DNA from: an uncultured Colwellia sp.
Lineage (GTDB): Bacteria; Pseudomonadota; Gammaproteobacteria; Enterobacterales; Alteromonadaceae
Assembly (NCBI GenBank): GCA_913061475.1
Contig: CAJXUN010000012.1
Location: 28,013 to 92,012 of the forward strand
Direction of reading: 5' to 3'
Length of the DNA: 64,000 nt
Below the pieces are notes generated by a model. The model had not been told where the DNA came from and ran no database searches. It saw only the letters and a list, made by a program, of their open reading frames with translations. Made by a program: the position numbers and the translations under genes. Positions 17,957-27,375 of this stretch are shown here, piece by piece (position 1 is the stretch's first letter; every line of letters starts with the position of its first letter).

Positions 17957-18817
17957 TTAACGTCTGCGCCTTGTTGCTTGTTGGCTGCGGTGTTGATGTT
18001 TTTTCACTGAACGACGAATTCTTCTACTTTTCGCATTATCCATCGCTTTTTCATCTACTTTCACTTTACTTTGTGTTTCAGGCGCTAAATCAACCAGTTT
18101 TCTGTAGTAGTTAACATCTTGTAAATTCAGCTCAGTCCAACCACCTAATGGCAATTGACGCTTCATTTCTAAATCGCCGTAGCGAACACGGATCAAGCGG
18201 CTAACTTGTACATCTTGGCTTTCCCATAAGCGACGAACTTCGCGGTTACGCCCTTCTGACAATACCACGTGGAACCAATGATTACGACCTTCACCGCCTC
18301 GATAGGTTATTTTTTGAAACTTAGCAGGACCGTCTTCTAACTTAACGCCATGACGTAATGTTTGCAGCATAGCTTCGTTAACTTCGCCAAAAACACGTAC
18401 CGCATATTCACGTTCAACCTGCTTAGACGGGTGCATTAAACGGTTTGCTAGCTCACCATCGGTAGTGAAAAGCAACATACCCGAGGTATTAATATCTAAA
18501 CGACCAACCGCAATCCAACGACTGCCCTCTAATTTCGGTAAGCGGTCAAATACGGTTGGACGCCCTTCTGGATCTTTGCGCGTACACATTTCGCCTTCTG
18601 GCTTGTTGTACATTAATACCCGGCACAAATCGTCTTCTAATGGTTTAAGCTTAATTTGGTGGCCATCGACACGAATAAGTTCGTTGCCTTCGACACGGTC
18701 GCCCAAATAAGCGGTTTTACCTTCAACACTAACGCGGCCAGCGCTGATATAGGTTTCCATTTCTCGGCGTGAACCTGCTCCGGCTCGTGCGAGTACTTTT
18801 TGCAATTTTTCAGACAT
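17957..18817 (-). CDS. rluB: 23S rRNA pseudouridine(2605) synthase
   Basis: 286 residues from ATG 18817 ([13 protein letters not shown]). An S4 RNA-binding domain occupies residues 3-50. The RluB/RsuA catalytic core follows, with the active Asp in [13 protein letters not shown]. Further core motifs are [15 protein letters not shown] and [12 protein letters not shown]. The C-terminal tail is rich in Lys/Arg/His/Gln, as in many RluB proteins. It isomerises one uridine in helix 93 of 23S rRNA. It sits downstream of scpA-scpB, as in many gammaproteobacteria. Confidence 0.95.
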   Translation of the reverse strand: MSEKLQKVLARAGAGSRREMETYISAGRVSVEGKTAYLGDRVEGNELIRVDGHQIKLKPLEDDLCRVLMYNKPEGEMCTRKDPEGRPTVFDRLPKLEGSRWIAVGRLDINTSGMLLFTTDGELANRLMHPSKQVEREYAVRVFGEVNEAMLQTLRHGVKLEDGPAKFQKITYRGGEGRNHWFHVVLSEGRNREVRRLWESQDVQVSRLIRVRYGDLEMKRQLPLGGWTELNLQDVNYYRKLVDLAPETQSKVKVDEKAMDNAKSRRIRRSVKKHQHRSQQATRRRR

Positions 18818-18949
18818 AGGTCTTAACTCTCTTACGTCAGTAACTTCACAGTGCGTCACGGTGTAAACCGCGCGACTATTACGTCTCTGTCTCTTTAAGT
18901 TTAGGGTTTATAAAACCCTGCGATTTATTTGTAATATTTTTACCGAGCT

Positions 18950-19513
18950 TTAGTCAGTCAATTCTGCCATCGGCATTAATGCCGGCAATTGGTCAAGTGA
19001 GGTTAACGAAAAGTAGTCAAGAAATTCTTGTGTACTCGCGTATAACACAGGCCGACCCGGTACTTCTTTATGGCCAACCGTTTTGATCCAATTTCTTTCC
19101 GTTAGTGTTTTAATAATCTGACTACTAACGGCAACACCGCGGATATCTTCAATTTCACCGCGGGTTATCGGTTGTTTATAGGCGATTAGCGCTAAGGTCT
19201 CTAAAATGGCACGTGAATATTTTGGTGCCTTTTCTTGGTATAAATGCGCTAAATCGTCACTAAGCTCTTTTGGTGTTTGAAAACGATAGCCTGTGGCTAC
19301 TTTATTAAGTTCAACACCACGACCTTTATAATGAGCCTGAATAGCGATAATTATATCACGAATTCGAAGATTGCTAACACGATATTCAATTAAAAAATCA
19401 CGTTTAAGTAATTGCACCGATAACGGCTTGTCGGCGATAAATAATGCCGCTTCTACTAAGCGCTGTAACTTCTCATCGTCAATATCTTTATGGCGTATTT
19501 TCTCAGCTATCAT
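18950..19513 (-). CDS. scpB: Segregation and condensation protein B
   Basis: 187 residues made of two winged-helix domains, the standard ScpB build. Family marks include LVEAALFIADKPLS at the start of the first domain and YKQPITRGEIEDIRGVAV in the second. It binds ScpA and the SMC/MukB-like complex for chromosome folding. Its start is 26 nt after the scpA stop, so the two are translated from one message; rluB follows 132 nt later. Confidence 0.95.
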   Translation of the reverse strand: MIAEKIRHKDIDDEKLQRLVEAALFIADKPLSVQLLKRDFLIEYRVSNLRIRDIIIAIQAHYKGRGVELNKVATGYRFQTPKELSDDLAHLYQEKAPKYSRAILETLALIAYKQPITRGEIEDIRGVAVSSQIIKTLTERNWIKTVGHKEVPGRPVLYASTQEFLDYFSLTSLDQLPALMPMAELTD

Positions 19514-19539
19514 TTGCTATCTAATCCGTTATTTTTCTA

Positions 19540-20403
19540 TTACTGCTTAGGAAGGCACACGTGAATTTCGCCGTAAACTTTCGCTTGTACACATTCGATT
19601 AACGACTCTTTTATCAGTTCAAGTATGGCCAAAAAAGTCACGACCACCCCTTGTCGACCTTCTTTTATGCTAAACAGATCGCTAAAATCACAATAAGAAT
19701 TGGTACTTTGAGCGTCTTTGAGTGTAGCTAAAATTTTTGCCATGCGCTCTCGTGTCGATAACGACTCTTTTTGAATATGGTGATGTTCAAAAGCCTGTGT
19801 CCGCTTTATTATGCCCTGCAGCGCCGTAACCAGCTCAGCTAAATCAACCTGACTATTAATCACTGGCGCAACAAAATTATCCGCTAGATCAACGTTAGCG
19901 ATAAAACTATCACGGTCGATTCTGGGTAATTCATCAAGATTCTCAGCCGCTTTTTTAATGACCTCATATTCTTGCAGTTTTCTCACTAATTCGGCTCGGG
20001 GATCGCCCTCTTCTTCATCAACCGCTTGCTTGGGTAATAGTAAGCGTGATTTTATTTCCGCTAAAATAGCCGCCATCACTAAGTATTCGGCCGCCAATTC
20101 CAATTTAATGTCTTTCATTAAATCGACGTACGTCATGTACTGCGTGGTGATAGGGGAAATAGGTAAATCTAAAATATCAAACTTTTGTTTGCGAATTAAA
20201 TATAGTAGTAAGTCGAGCGGCCCTTCAAACATCTCTAAAATAACTTCTAAAGCATCGGGCGGAATAAATAAATCTTGCGGCTTCTCCACCATAGCTTCAC
20301 CGCGTAATAACGCGAATGGCAGTACTTGTTGCAGCATAACGCCCGACGTAGGGCTTTTACTTTGCGTACTGGTAGTCGATAATTTAGCCTTGGGATCAGA
20401 CAT
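19540..20403 (-). CDS. scpA: Segregation and condensation protein A (kleisin)
   Basis: 287 residues. The kleisin N-terminal motif FEGPLDLLLYLIRKQKFDI is near residues 59-77 and is preceded by a 55-residue extension. The middle is acidic, and the C-terminal winged-helix end has FLAILELIKESLI. ScpA bridges the heads of an SMC dimer together with ScpB. It lies 73 nt downstream of the YciO-like gene. Confidence 0.95.
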   Translation of the reverse strand: MSDPKAKLSTTSTQSKSPTSGVMLQQVLPFALLRGEAMVEKPQDLFIPPDALEVILEMFEGPLDLLLYLIRKQKFDILDLPISPITTQYMTYVDLMKDIKLELAAEYLVMAAILAEIKSRLLLPKQAVDEEEGDPRAELVRKLQEYEVIKKAAENLDELPRIDRDSFIANVDLADNFVAPVINSQVDLAELVTALQGIIKRTQAFEHHHIQKESLSTRERMAKILATLKDAQSTNSYCDFSDLFSIKEGRQGVVVTFLAILELIKESLIECVQAKVYGEIHVCLPKQ

Positions 20404-20476
20404 AGTGAGCTTTTAGCCTTAAAGCAGTATGATTACGTTATCTAGCATGGTGTTCAATAAAGCGCGTGAGCGAGTG

Positions 20477-21097
20477 TTATTGAAATGGCGTAGGATCGCC
20501 TTCGCCAACACGAATAATTTCTACGCTATCATTGGAAAAATCGATCACGGTTGTTGGGTGCTCACCCAAATGACCACCATTGATGATCAAATCAACTTGG
20601 TGCTCTAAAATATCGCGAATGTGTTCGGGATCAAACTCTGCCATTTCAGCGCCGGGCATGATCAAGGTTGTCGACATGATCGGTTCACCTAATTCGGCTA
20701 ATAAGGCTTGTGCAATATTATTATCAGGCACACGGATACCTATGGTTTTACGCTTCGGATTCAGTAAACGTTTAGGCACTTCTTTTGAGCCTTTAAAAAT
20801 GAAGGTATAAGGCCCCGGAGTATTGTTTTTTAATAATCGGAAGTAACTGTTATCAACGCGGGTATATTCTGATAATTCAGATAGGTCGCTACACATCAAG
20901 GTAAAGTTATGCGCTTTATCAATCGAGCGGATGTTACAAATTCGCTCCAAGGCTTTTTTATCCCCTATATGGCAACCTAAAGCATAGCCAGAGTCGGTTG
21001 GATAAACAATAACACCTCCATCCTTAATAATGGCCGCTGCTTGCTTCATTAAACGCCCTTGCGGGTTATCGGGGTGAACATAAAAAAACTGACTCAT
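20477..21097 (-). CDS. YciO family protein (Sua5/YciO/YrdC fold)
   Basis: 206 residues from ATG 21097, which has GGAG 6 nt upstream. The YrdC-like fold is marked by GGVIVYPTDSGYALG near residue 28, a PGPYTFIFKGS loop near 90 and IGIRVPDN near 122. Relatives such as TsaC make threonylcarbamoyl-AMP for tRNA t6A, but YciO proteins are a separate clade and their cellular role is less certain. The run rnm-yciO-scpA-scpB-rluB, divergent from trp, is conserved in related bacteria. Confidence 0.92.
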   Translation of the reverse strand: MSQFFYVHPDNPQGRLMKQAAAIIKDGGVIVYPTDSGYALGCHIGDKKALERICNIRSIDKAHNFTLMCSDLSELSEYTRVDNSYFRLLKNNTPGPYTFIFKGSKEVPKRLLNPKRKTIGIRVPDNNIAQALLAELGEPIMSTTLIMPGAEMAEFDPEHIRDILEHQVDLIINGGHLGEHPTTVIDFSNDSVEIIRVGEGDPTPFQ

Positions 21098-21182
21098 AAT
21101 GAGCTCCAACTTATCACAGATTTATCATATAAACGTTGTTAACATCGCTACTGTACGAATCCAATGTTACGTTTTAACCATT

Positions 21183-22064
21183 TTATTTTCTTTGCCAAAG
21201 TTGCCAAATTGGACTTGCCTGCTCTGGCATAACTAAATTACGACCTAAATCACTCCAACGACTCGGCTGATGAAAATCAGAGCCCATCGATGCATGTAAA
21301 TCATATTCTAAACAAAAGCTTAGCATTAATTTACGTTGTTCATTGTTCATCTGCGGTAATACCACTTCTAAACCGTCGCCTTGTGCGGCTTTAAAATCAA
21401 CAATTAAGCGTCGTAGCCATTTCGTTGATAAGTCATATCGGATCGGGTGTGCCATGACAGCGACACCACCGGCGGCATGAATGGTTGCTACGGCTTCATC
21501 GATACTACACCAATTAGGATTGACATAAGCGCGTTTGCCTTTGCCAATGTACTTATCAAAGGCCGATTGCATTTTACTGACCACACCACGCTGTAACAAT
21601 ACTTTAGCAAAATGTGCTCGGGTAATAGAGCCTTCGCCGGCCATGGCTTTAGCTTGGCTGTAAACATCATCAAAGCCACACTTTGCCAACTTTTCCCCCA
21701 TGGCAGTAGCACGATCTTCACGACGTTGTTGTTGCTGTGCAATCAGCGCTTGTAATGCGCTACTTTCAGTGTCGATATTTAAACCGACAATATGAATTTC
21801 AAAACCTTGCCATTGTGTCGATATTTCAATGCCATCAATTAGCGTTAATGGAACATTTTTATCTAAAATAGTTTGTTTTGCACTATCGAGACCCGCCACC
21901 GTGTCGTGATCGGTGATCGCTAAAACATCAATTTGAAAGTTAACCGCCCGCTCTATCAGCTCTTGTGGCGTCAGTGCACCATCAGAGCAATTAGTATGGC
22001 TATGCAGATCAACGCGTAAGTTTGCTAGATCTTTATTATTTGTAAAATCAGTGGTTGACATCAT
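21183..22064 (-). CDS. rnm: PHP-domain RNase AM / nucleoside-bisphosphate phosphatase (YciV)
   Basis: 293 residues of the polymerase-and-histidinol-phosphatase (PHP) fold. Metal motifs are DLHSHTNCSDG near residue 20, AITDHDT near 52, GIEIS near 80, AHPIRY near 205 and GSDFH near 258. YciV/Rnm trims 5' ends of rRNAs and hydrolyses 3',5'-nucleoside bisphosphates. It lies divergent from trpE, the same place as in Escherichia coli. ATG 22064 and ATG 22061 are both possible starts. Confidence 0.93.
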   Translation of the reverse strand: MMSTTDFTNNKDLANLRVDLHSHTNCSDGALTPQELIERAVNFQIDVLAITDHDTVAGLDSAKQTILDKNVPLTLIDGIEISTQWQGFEIHIVGLNIDTESSALQALIAQQQQRREDRATAMGEKLAKCGFDDVYSQAKAMAGEGSITRAHFAKVLLQRGVVSKMQSAFDKYIGKGKRAYVNPNWCSIDEAVATIHAAGGVAVMAHPIRYDLSTKWLRRLIVDFKAAQGDGLEVVLPQMNNEQRKLMLSFCLEYDLHASMGSDFHQPSRWSDLGRNLVMPEQASPIWQLWQRK

Positions 22065-22118
22065 TAGCCGAATCGGTTCTTCTATAGGGACTTAAAGCTG
22101 CCTAACCTCAATATCACC

Positions 22119-22133
22119 TGTACAAAAAGTACA
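22119..22133. promoter_or_regulatory. TGTAC-N5-GTACA palindrome upstream of trpL (possible TrpR site)
   Basis: The sequence TGTACAAAAAGTACA is a perfect 5-bp inverted repeat in the rnm/trp divergent region, 53 bp before the leader peptide. TrpR operators also contain GTAC half-sites, but this spacing differs from the classical one, so the link is tentative. Confidence 0.35.
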
Positions 22134-22185
22134 AGTCACTCATTAGGCAAGTGAATAAAACAATTTTACTGAGATAAAACAGATA

Positions 22186-22242
22186 ATGATACAAGTAAAA
22201 CAAACTATTTCTTTGATTTGGTGGTGGCATAACTCTACATAA
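22186..22242 (+). CDS. trpL: trp operon leader peptide
   Basis: An 18-residue leader, MIQVKQTISLIWWWHNST, with three consecutive Trp codons. It is followed 38 nt later by the terminator hairpin at 22281-22306. GTGGGTT (22243-22249) can pair with AACCC of the terminator arm and so form the antiterminator. This is the classical tryptophan attenuation design: ribosome stalling at the Trp codons would prevent the terminator from forming. Confidence 0.92.
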   Translation: MIQVKQTISLIWWWHNST

Positions 22243-22280
22243 GTGGGTTGTGATGTTTACTTGTAAGTATAAACTTCGGA

Positions 22281-22306
22281 AACCCGCAAACTATTGCGGG
22301 TTTTTT
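22281..22306 (+). terminator. trp attenuator terminator
   Basis: AACCCGCAA - ACTA - TTGCGGGTT, a 9-bp stem whose last pairs run into six T. It sits between the trpL stop and the second leader-like ORF and matches the 3:4 hairpin of trp attenuators. Confidence 0.92.
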
Positions 22307-22356
22307 GTTTTTAAATATTCAATTAATTAATTAGTTAAAATAACGAGAGAGTAATT

Positions 22357-22419
22357 ATGTTACGCATTAAAGTTAAACGTTGGTTTTTATGGTGGCTGCT
22401 GCCTATTTACGCTGGATGA
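22357..22419 (+). CDS. Second Trp-rich mini-ORF upstream of trpE
   Basis: A 20-residue ORF (MLRIKVKRWFLWWLLPIYAG) with one plus two Trp codons. It begins 51 nt after the attenuator T run and ends 33 nt before trpE. A GAGAG sequence 7-11 nt upstream could serve as its ribosome site. It lies on mRNA that has already escaped attenuation, and no further terminator follows. It might tune trpE translation by Trp-dependent stalling, or encode a tiny membrane peptide; both are inference. Confidence 0.55.
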   Translation: MLRIKVKRWFLWWLLPIYAG

Positions 22420-22452
22420 CCGTTTTTAAATAGACTATTTGTAGGAATACCC

Positions 22453-24171
22453 ATGAGCAATATCCAAGAAAGTAACACCAATAAAATGCAGCTTGATACT
22501 GCACTCGATACCTTACAGCCAGGTGCTGTGACAACCATCACTGATAGTTTACGCTATCAAAGCGATCCGCTCGCTGTTTTTCATACCTTGTGTGCTGATA
22601 AAGAAAACACACTGTTACTCGAATCTGCAGAAGTTGATAAAAAGCATCAACTAAAAAGCTTATTACTGACCGATACTGCGGTTAAAATTGTTTGTAACGC
22701 GAATGTTGTCACCTTTACAGCAATAAGTAAAAATGGCGAAAATGCCTTGGCCTTTGCTAAACAAGCATTAGCTAAAGATGCTGAAATTTTCGATGATATC
22801 AATGGTCTCGGCAAAGGCTTTAGCGCAACTTTTGCTGATGTTGCTGAGCAATTAGATGAACGTTCACGTTTGCTTGCTATTAACCCTTTTCAAAGCTTGC
22901 GTTTATTTACTGAGCTTAAAAATAGCAACCATCACCCTTTCGCGGTATTTCTGGGCGGTGCCTTTGCGTTTGACATGATGGCAATGAGTGAAGCCTTACC
23001 CGAGGTTAGTGATGGTGAAAACACCTGTCCTGACTTTGTTTATTATCTAGCGGAAACCTTAATTGTTATTGATCATGAACAGCAAACCAGTGAAGTTATC
23101 GCCAATGTATTTACGGGTGATGATTATCAAGAAGCACAAAGCTTAGCGTTAGCAAAAATTGCCGCGATAAAATCAAGCTTATTAACCGATATAACAGCAA
23201 GCTTTGCGCAAAAATCACCAACAAGTGGCTCAAGTGCCAACGCACATGCAACACCTGCTTGCGATATTGACGATACGGCGTTTTGCAAGATAGTGAATGA
23301 CTTAAAAGAAAATATTTTAGCCGGTGATATTTTTCAAGTCGTGCCCTCTCGCACCTTTAGCTTAACTTGCTCTAATACATTAAACGCTTATAAAGCCTTA
23401 AAACATCGTAATCCCAGTCCTTACATGTTTTATCTGCAAGACAGTGAATTTTGTATCTTCGGCGCTTCACCAGAGTCAGCACTTAAATACCAACAAAGTA
23501 ACCGACAAGTAGAAATTTATCCCATTGCTGGTACGCGTCCTCGCGGTTTTAACACCGATGGCAGCTTATCACCGGATTTAGACAGCCGTATCGAACTGGA
23601 CTTGCGATTAGATAAAAAAGAACTAGCAGAGCACATTATGCTGGTAGATTTAGCTCGCAATGACATCGCTCGCGTTAGTCAACCCGGTACCCGTCACGTT
23701 GCTGATTTATTGAAAGTTGACCGATATTCGCACGTTATGCATTTAGTCTCTCGAGTTTGTGGCACCTTGGAGCATGAATTAGACGCGCTGCATGCTTACC
23801 AAGCTTGTATGAATATGGGTACGTTATCGGGTGCGCCAAAAGTTAAAGCAACCTCCCTGATACGTGAAGTTGAAGGTAAACGTCGTGGCAGTTATGGTGG
23901 CGCTGTTGGCTACTTAACGGGCGACGGTGATATGGACACCTGTATTGTTATTCGTTCTGCATTCGTTAAAAATAATCAAGCGCAAATTCAAGCCGGTGCC
24001 GGTGTGGTTTTTGACTCTGATCCACAATCAGAAGCTAACGAAACCAGACAAAAAGCCCAAGCGGTGATTAATGCTATTTATGAAGCGGAAACTAAGCAAT
24101 TACTGATTTCACAACAAGACAGCACTGAAATAAGCCGTAATACTTTACTGGCAAAGGAGACTAACTCATGA
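22453..24171 (+). CDS. trpE: Anthranilate synthase component I
   Basis: 572 residues. The feedback (tryptophan-binding) motif LLESAE is at 55-60, followed by the chorismate-binding domain with PSRTFSL, IAGTRPRG, DLARNDIARV and GAPKVKA. It converts chorismate and ammonia (from TrpG) to anthranilate. The presence of LLESAE implies it is inhibited by tryptophan. AGGA lies 7 nt before the ATG. It is the first enzyme gene of trpEGDCFBA and overlaps trpG by 4 nt (ATGA). Confidence 0.97.
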   Translation: MSNIQESNTNKMQLDTALDTLQPGAVTTITDSLRYQSDPLAVFHTLCADKENTLLLESAEVDKKHQLKSLLLTDTAVKIVCNANVVTFTAISKNGENALAFAKQALAKDAEIFDDINGLGKGFSATFADVAEQLDERSRLLAINPFQSLRLFTELKNSNHHPFAVFLGGAFAFDMMAMSEALPEVSDGENTCPDFVYYLAETLIVIDHEQQTSEVIANVFTGDDYQEAQSLALAKIAAIKSSLLTDITASFAQKSPTSGSSANAHATPACDIDDTAFCKIVNDLKENILAGDIFQVVPSRTFSLTCSNTLNAYKALKHRNPSPYMFYLQDSEFCIFGASPESALKYQQSNRQVEIYPIAGTRPRGFNTDGSLSPDLDSRIELDLRLDKKELAEHIMLVDLARNDIARVSQPGTRHVADLLKVDRYSHVMHLVSRVCGTLEHELDALHAYQACMNMGTLSGAPKVKATSLIREVEGKRRGSYGGAVGYLTGDGDMDTCIVIRSAFVKNNQAQIQAGAGVVFDSDPQSEANETRQKAQAVINAIYEAETKQLLISQQDSTEISRNTLLAKETNS

Positions 24172-24899
24172 CTGCTGCTGATTTATCAACAAACGCTTTG
24201 AGTTCGACAAGCAACTCTACACTCAGCTCGTTACCTGAGATTGTTATGCTAGATAATCTCGATTCATTTACCTATAACTTGGTTGATGAGTTTCGTTGCT
24301 TAGGCTACCAATTAACGATTTACCGCAATACCTTAAGTGCTGACTTTATTTTTGCCAAGTTACAAGAGAAACAGCAAAGCAATAATGCTGGCGTTATTTT
24401 AGTGCTTTCCCCTGGCCCCGGTGACCCAAGCCACGCGGGTTGTTTAATGCCATTGCTTAAACGTTGTGCTGGGCAATTCCCCATACTGGGCATTTGTTTA
24501 GGGCATCAAGCATTAATACAACATTATGGCGGTGTTATTGCCCGTGCACCTGAAGTGGTACATGGTAAGTCATCAGATATCAGCCATAACAATTTAGGCG
24601 CGTTCAAAAATATTGCTAATCCACTACCTGTGGCACGTTATCACTCACTTGTTGCCAGTGAAATGCCAGAGCAATTAACCATGACAGCACAAGTTAGTTT
24701 GACAATTAACAATGAAGATATTGTCTTACCTATGGCGGTTGAACATAGTAAAGACGCCGCGATTGGTTTTCAATTTCACCCTGAGTCAATACTGACCACC
24801 TTTGGTACACATTTATTAGCGCAAAGCCTCAGTCATTTATCAAACTTAGCTGATCAAACCATCTACAAAGTACAAGGCCATGCTCATGACAACCACTGA
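24168..24899 (+). CDS. trpG: Anthranilate synthase component II, glutamine amidotransferase
   Basis: 243 residues with a class I amidotransferase fold. The nucleophile Cys110 is in LGICLGHQAL and the His/Glu pair is in FQFHPES. It hydrolyses glutamine to supply ammonia to TrpE. The first 22 residues are a Ser/Thr/Asn-rich extension before VMLDNLDSF, longer than most TrpG proteins, so a later start is conceivable, but the ATGA overlap with trpE supports this one. It is separate from trpD, unlike the fused E. coli gene. Confidence 0.96.
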   Translation: MTAADLSTNALSSTSNSTLSSLPEIVMLDNLDSFTYNLVDEFRCLGYQLTIYRNTLSADFIFAKLQEKQQSNNAGVILVLSPGPGDPSHAGCLMPLLKRCAGQFPILGICLGHQALIQHYGGVIARAPEVVHGKSSDISHNNLGAFKNIANPLPVARYHSLVASEMPEQLTMTAQVSLTINNEDIVLPMAVEHSKDAAIGFQFHPESILTTFGTHLLAQSLSHLSNLADQTIYKVQGHAHDNH

Positions 24900-25989
24900 T
24901 CTTAACCTTACGTGTTCACAGAACAGCCAAAAAGCCAGTAATGATGATATTACGCATAGTGCGCTTAATAGCTTAGTTAGCGGTGATTCATTAACCCAAC
25001 AGCAGAGCTTTGAAGTTTTTCAACAAGTGATTAATGGCCATGTTGCCCCTGAGCGATTAGCCGCAATATTAACTGCCTTGAAAATGAAAGGTGAAACACC
25101 GGCTGAAATTGCCGGCGCTGCTATGGCCATTCGCGCTAATGCACAGGCGTTTCCAAGCCAAATTAATGCCGTTGCCGATTGTGTAGGAACCGGTGGCGAT
25201 GGTGCAAATACCATTAATATTTCTACCACGGCCGCCATTTTAGCCGCGGCTTGTGGTTTAAAAATGGCAAAACATGGGAATAGAAGTGTTTCGAGTATGT
25301 CTGGCTCTGCTGATTTACTTGAAGCCTTTGGTGTTAACTTAACCATGACACCTGAAGTGGCTAGCAAATGTTTAGCACAAGCGAATATTTGCTTTTTATA
25401 TGCCCCTGCTTACCACACGGGTTTTAAACATGCAGCGCCGGTGCGCAAAGCCATGGCGATTAGAACGCTATTTAATATTTTAGGGCCATTAGTTAACCCA
25501 GCAAAACCAGAAACTATGTTATTAGGGGTTTATATCCCTGAATTGATCACACCGATGGCGCAAGTATTATTACTCACTGGCGTTAAGCAAGCTTGGGTAG
25601 TTCATGGTAGTGGCTTAGATGAAATAGCCTTGCATGGTAAAACTCAAGTAACAGAAATTCGCCATGGTGAGTTGATTAAAAAAGCTATATCGCCTGCTGA
25701 CTTTGGTCTGAAAAGCTATACATTGGCTGATATTAAAGGTGGCACGCCAAAAGAAAATGCTGAAATAGTACAAGCAATTTTGGCTGGCAAAGGCCAAGAA
25801 GCGCATAACAGTGCTGTGATCATTAATTGTGCTGCCTTACTTTATCTGCATCGCGAACAACTAAACGGTAAAGCCGATACGCTATTATTAGCAGCGCAAC
25901 ATGCAGCATTAGTACTTAGCTCTGGCGTGGCAGCGAAAACCTTAGCAGACTTAGTGCGCCTATCGAATTCAGGAGCATCAGCATCGTGA
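24886..25989 (+). CDS. trpD: Anthranilate phosphoribosyltransferase
   Basis: 367 residues from ATG 24886, which has AAGG 8 nt upstream; ATG 24880 is also in frame. The PRPP/metal-binding signature CVGTGGDGANTINIST and the KHGNRSVSS loop are intact. It joins anthranilate with PRPP. It overlaps trpG by 14 nt and trpCF by 4 nt (GTGA), so translation is probably coupled through the operon. An N-terminal tail of about 25 residues precedes the usual start of the fold. Confidence 0.96.
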   Translation: MTTTDLNLTCSQNSQKASNDDITHSALNSLVSGDSLTQQQSFEVFQQVINGHVAPERLAAILTALKMKGETPAEIAGAAMAIRANAQAFPSQINAVADCVGTGGDGANTINISTTAAILAAACGLKMAKHGNRSVSSMSGSADLLEAFGVNLTMTPEVASKCLAQANICFLYAPAYHTGFKHAAPVRKAMAIRTLFNILGPLVNPAKPETMLLGVYIPELITPMAQVLLLTGVKQAWVVHGSGLDEIALHGKTQVTEIRHGELIKKAISPADFGLKSYTLADIKGGTPKENAEIVQAILAGKGQEAHNSAVIINCAALLYLHREQLNGKADTLLLAAQHAALVLSSGVAAKTLADLVRLSNSGASAS

Positions 25990-27374
25990 GTAATATCCTT
26001 GAACAAATCGTCGATAATCGACGCATTGAAATAGCAAAACTTAAGCAAGAGTTGCCACTAGCAAGCTTTATTGATGACTTAGTGCCATCAACAAAAGACC
26101 TGTATCAAGCGTTAACACGCACGAAAGAAAAACCTTATGCCGGTTTTATCCTAGAATGCAAAAAAGCCTCACCATCAAAAGGCTTAATTAGAGCAGACTT
26201 TGATGTTGCTGAAATCGCCAGTATTTACGACAATTATGCCGCGGCTATTTCAGTATTAACTGAGCATAAATATTTTCAAGGTGACTTTAATTACCTCAAA
26301 ACGGTGAGTGACCTCGTCAATTGTCCGGTATTGAATAAAGACTTCTTTTTCGATAGCTATCAAGTCTATTTGGCAAGATACTATGGCGCTGATGCGATAT
26401 TGCTGATGTTAAGCGTGCTAAACGACGATGAATATACTGCCTTAGCCGCGGTTGCTCAATCGTTAAATTTAGCCATTCTAACCGAAGTATCAAATGAAGA
26501 AGAACGTGATCGTGCCATTGCCTTAAATGCTAAACTCATTGGCATTAATAATCGTAACTTACGTGATCTTTCTACTGATATATCGCGTACCTTTGACCTA
26601 GCCCCTACAATCCCAGATGACCGTATCATTATTTCCGAGTCTGGTATTTATAATAATGCTCAAGTCAGAGAACTTGCCCCCGCTGTTGATGGCTTTTTAG
26701 TCGGTAGTTCAGTGATGGCTGAAGCGGATATTGACCTCGCCTGTCGTCAGCTTATTTTTGGCCACCATAAAGTGTGCGGCTTAACTAGCCCTGAGCATGC
26801 CGGTTTTGCCATTGAGGCAGGTGCTGAATTTGGCGGGCTTATTTTTGCCGAGAAATCGCCAAGGTGCATTAGTAAAGCACAAGCAAAAGCCATTGTGAGC
26901 GAAAATCCAAGCCTAAAATATGTTGGCGTGTTTGTTAATCATGCTCAAGACGAAGTGATTGCATTAGCCAATGAATTAGCGCTTTGTGCTGTGCAGCTTC
27001 ATGGCCAAGAAAGCGATGAATATATTGCTAGCTTGCGTGAAAAGCTAAGCCAAGACTGTCAAATATTTAAAGCGCTACCCGTAGAGAGCATAGTGCCTAG
27101 CCTTACCAACCATGTTGAGCACATAGTACTTGACGGTAAACATGCCGGTAGTGGCGCAAGTTTTAACTGGCAAGCGTTAGCCGATAGCGAGCAAGACTTA
27201 TCCCGCTGTTTTTTAGCTGGTGGTTTAAAGGCAGAAAATATCACCCAAGCTTGTCAGCAACTGTGCAATCAAGAATTATTTGGCTTAGATATCAACTCAG
27301 GTGTTGAATCAAGTCCTGGCATTAAATGTCGCGATAAACTGCAACAAGTTTTCGCCCAAATACGGAATTATTAA
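25986..27374 (+). CDS. trpCF: Bifunctional indole-3-glycerol-phosphate synthase / phosphoribosylanthranilate isomerase
   Basis: 462 residues formed by two TIM barrels. The N-terminal TrpC half has [13 protein letters not shown] near residue 55 and ISESGIY near 217. The C-terminal TrpF half opens at [11 protein letters not shown] near 260 and ends in [13 protein letters not shown]. The two halves catalyse consecutive steps of tryptophan synthesis. The fusion is typical of gammaproteobacteria. It starts at GTG 25986, overlapping trpD, and is followed 1 nt later by trpB. Confidence 0.96.
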   Translation: MSNILEQIVDNRRIEIAKLKQELPLASFIDDLVPSTKDLYQALTRTKEKPYAGFILECKKASPSKGLIRADFDVAEIASIYDNYAAAISVLTEHKYFQGDFNYLKTVSDLVNCPVLNKDFFFDSYQVYLARYYGADAILLMLSVLNDDEYTALAAVAQSLNLAILTEVSNEEERDRAIALNAKLIGINNRNLRDLSTDISRTFDLAPTIPDDRIIISESGIYNNAQVRELAPAVDGFLVGSSVMAEADIDLACRQLIFGHHKVCGLTSPEHAGFAIEAGAEFGGLIFAEKSPRCISKAQAKAIVSENPSLKYVGVFVNHAQDEVIALANELALCAVQLHGQESDEYIASLREKLSQDCQIFKALPVESIVPSLTNHVEHIVLDGKHAGSGASFNWQALADSEQDLSRCFLAGGLKAENITQACQQLCNQELFGLDINSGVESSPGIKCRDKLQQVFAQIRNY

Positions 27375-27375
27375 G

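Noticed and set aside
22357..22419. Second Trp-rich ORF as the only trp leader
   Set aside because: The attenuator hairpin lies upstream of it and is correctly paired with the WWW leader at 22186; the second ORF cannot control that hairpin.
27301..27375. Upstream in-frame extension of trpB
   Set aside because: It lies inside trpCF; the start at 27376, 1 nt after the trpCF stop, matches the usual trpB N-terminus.
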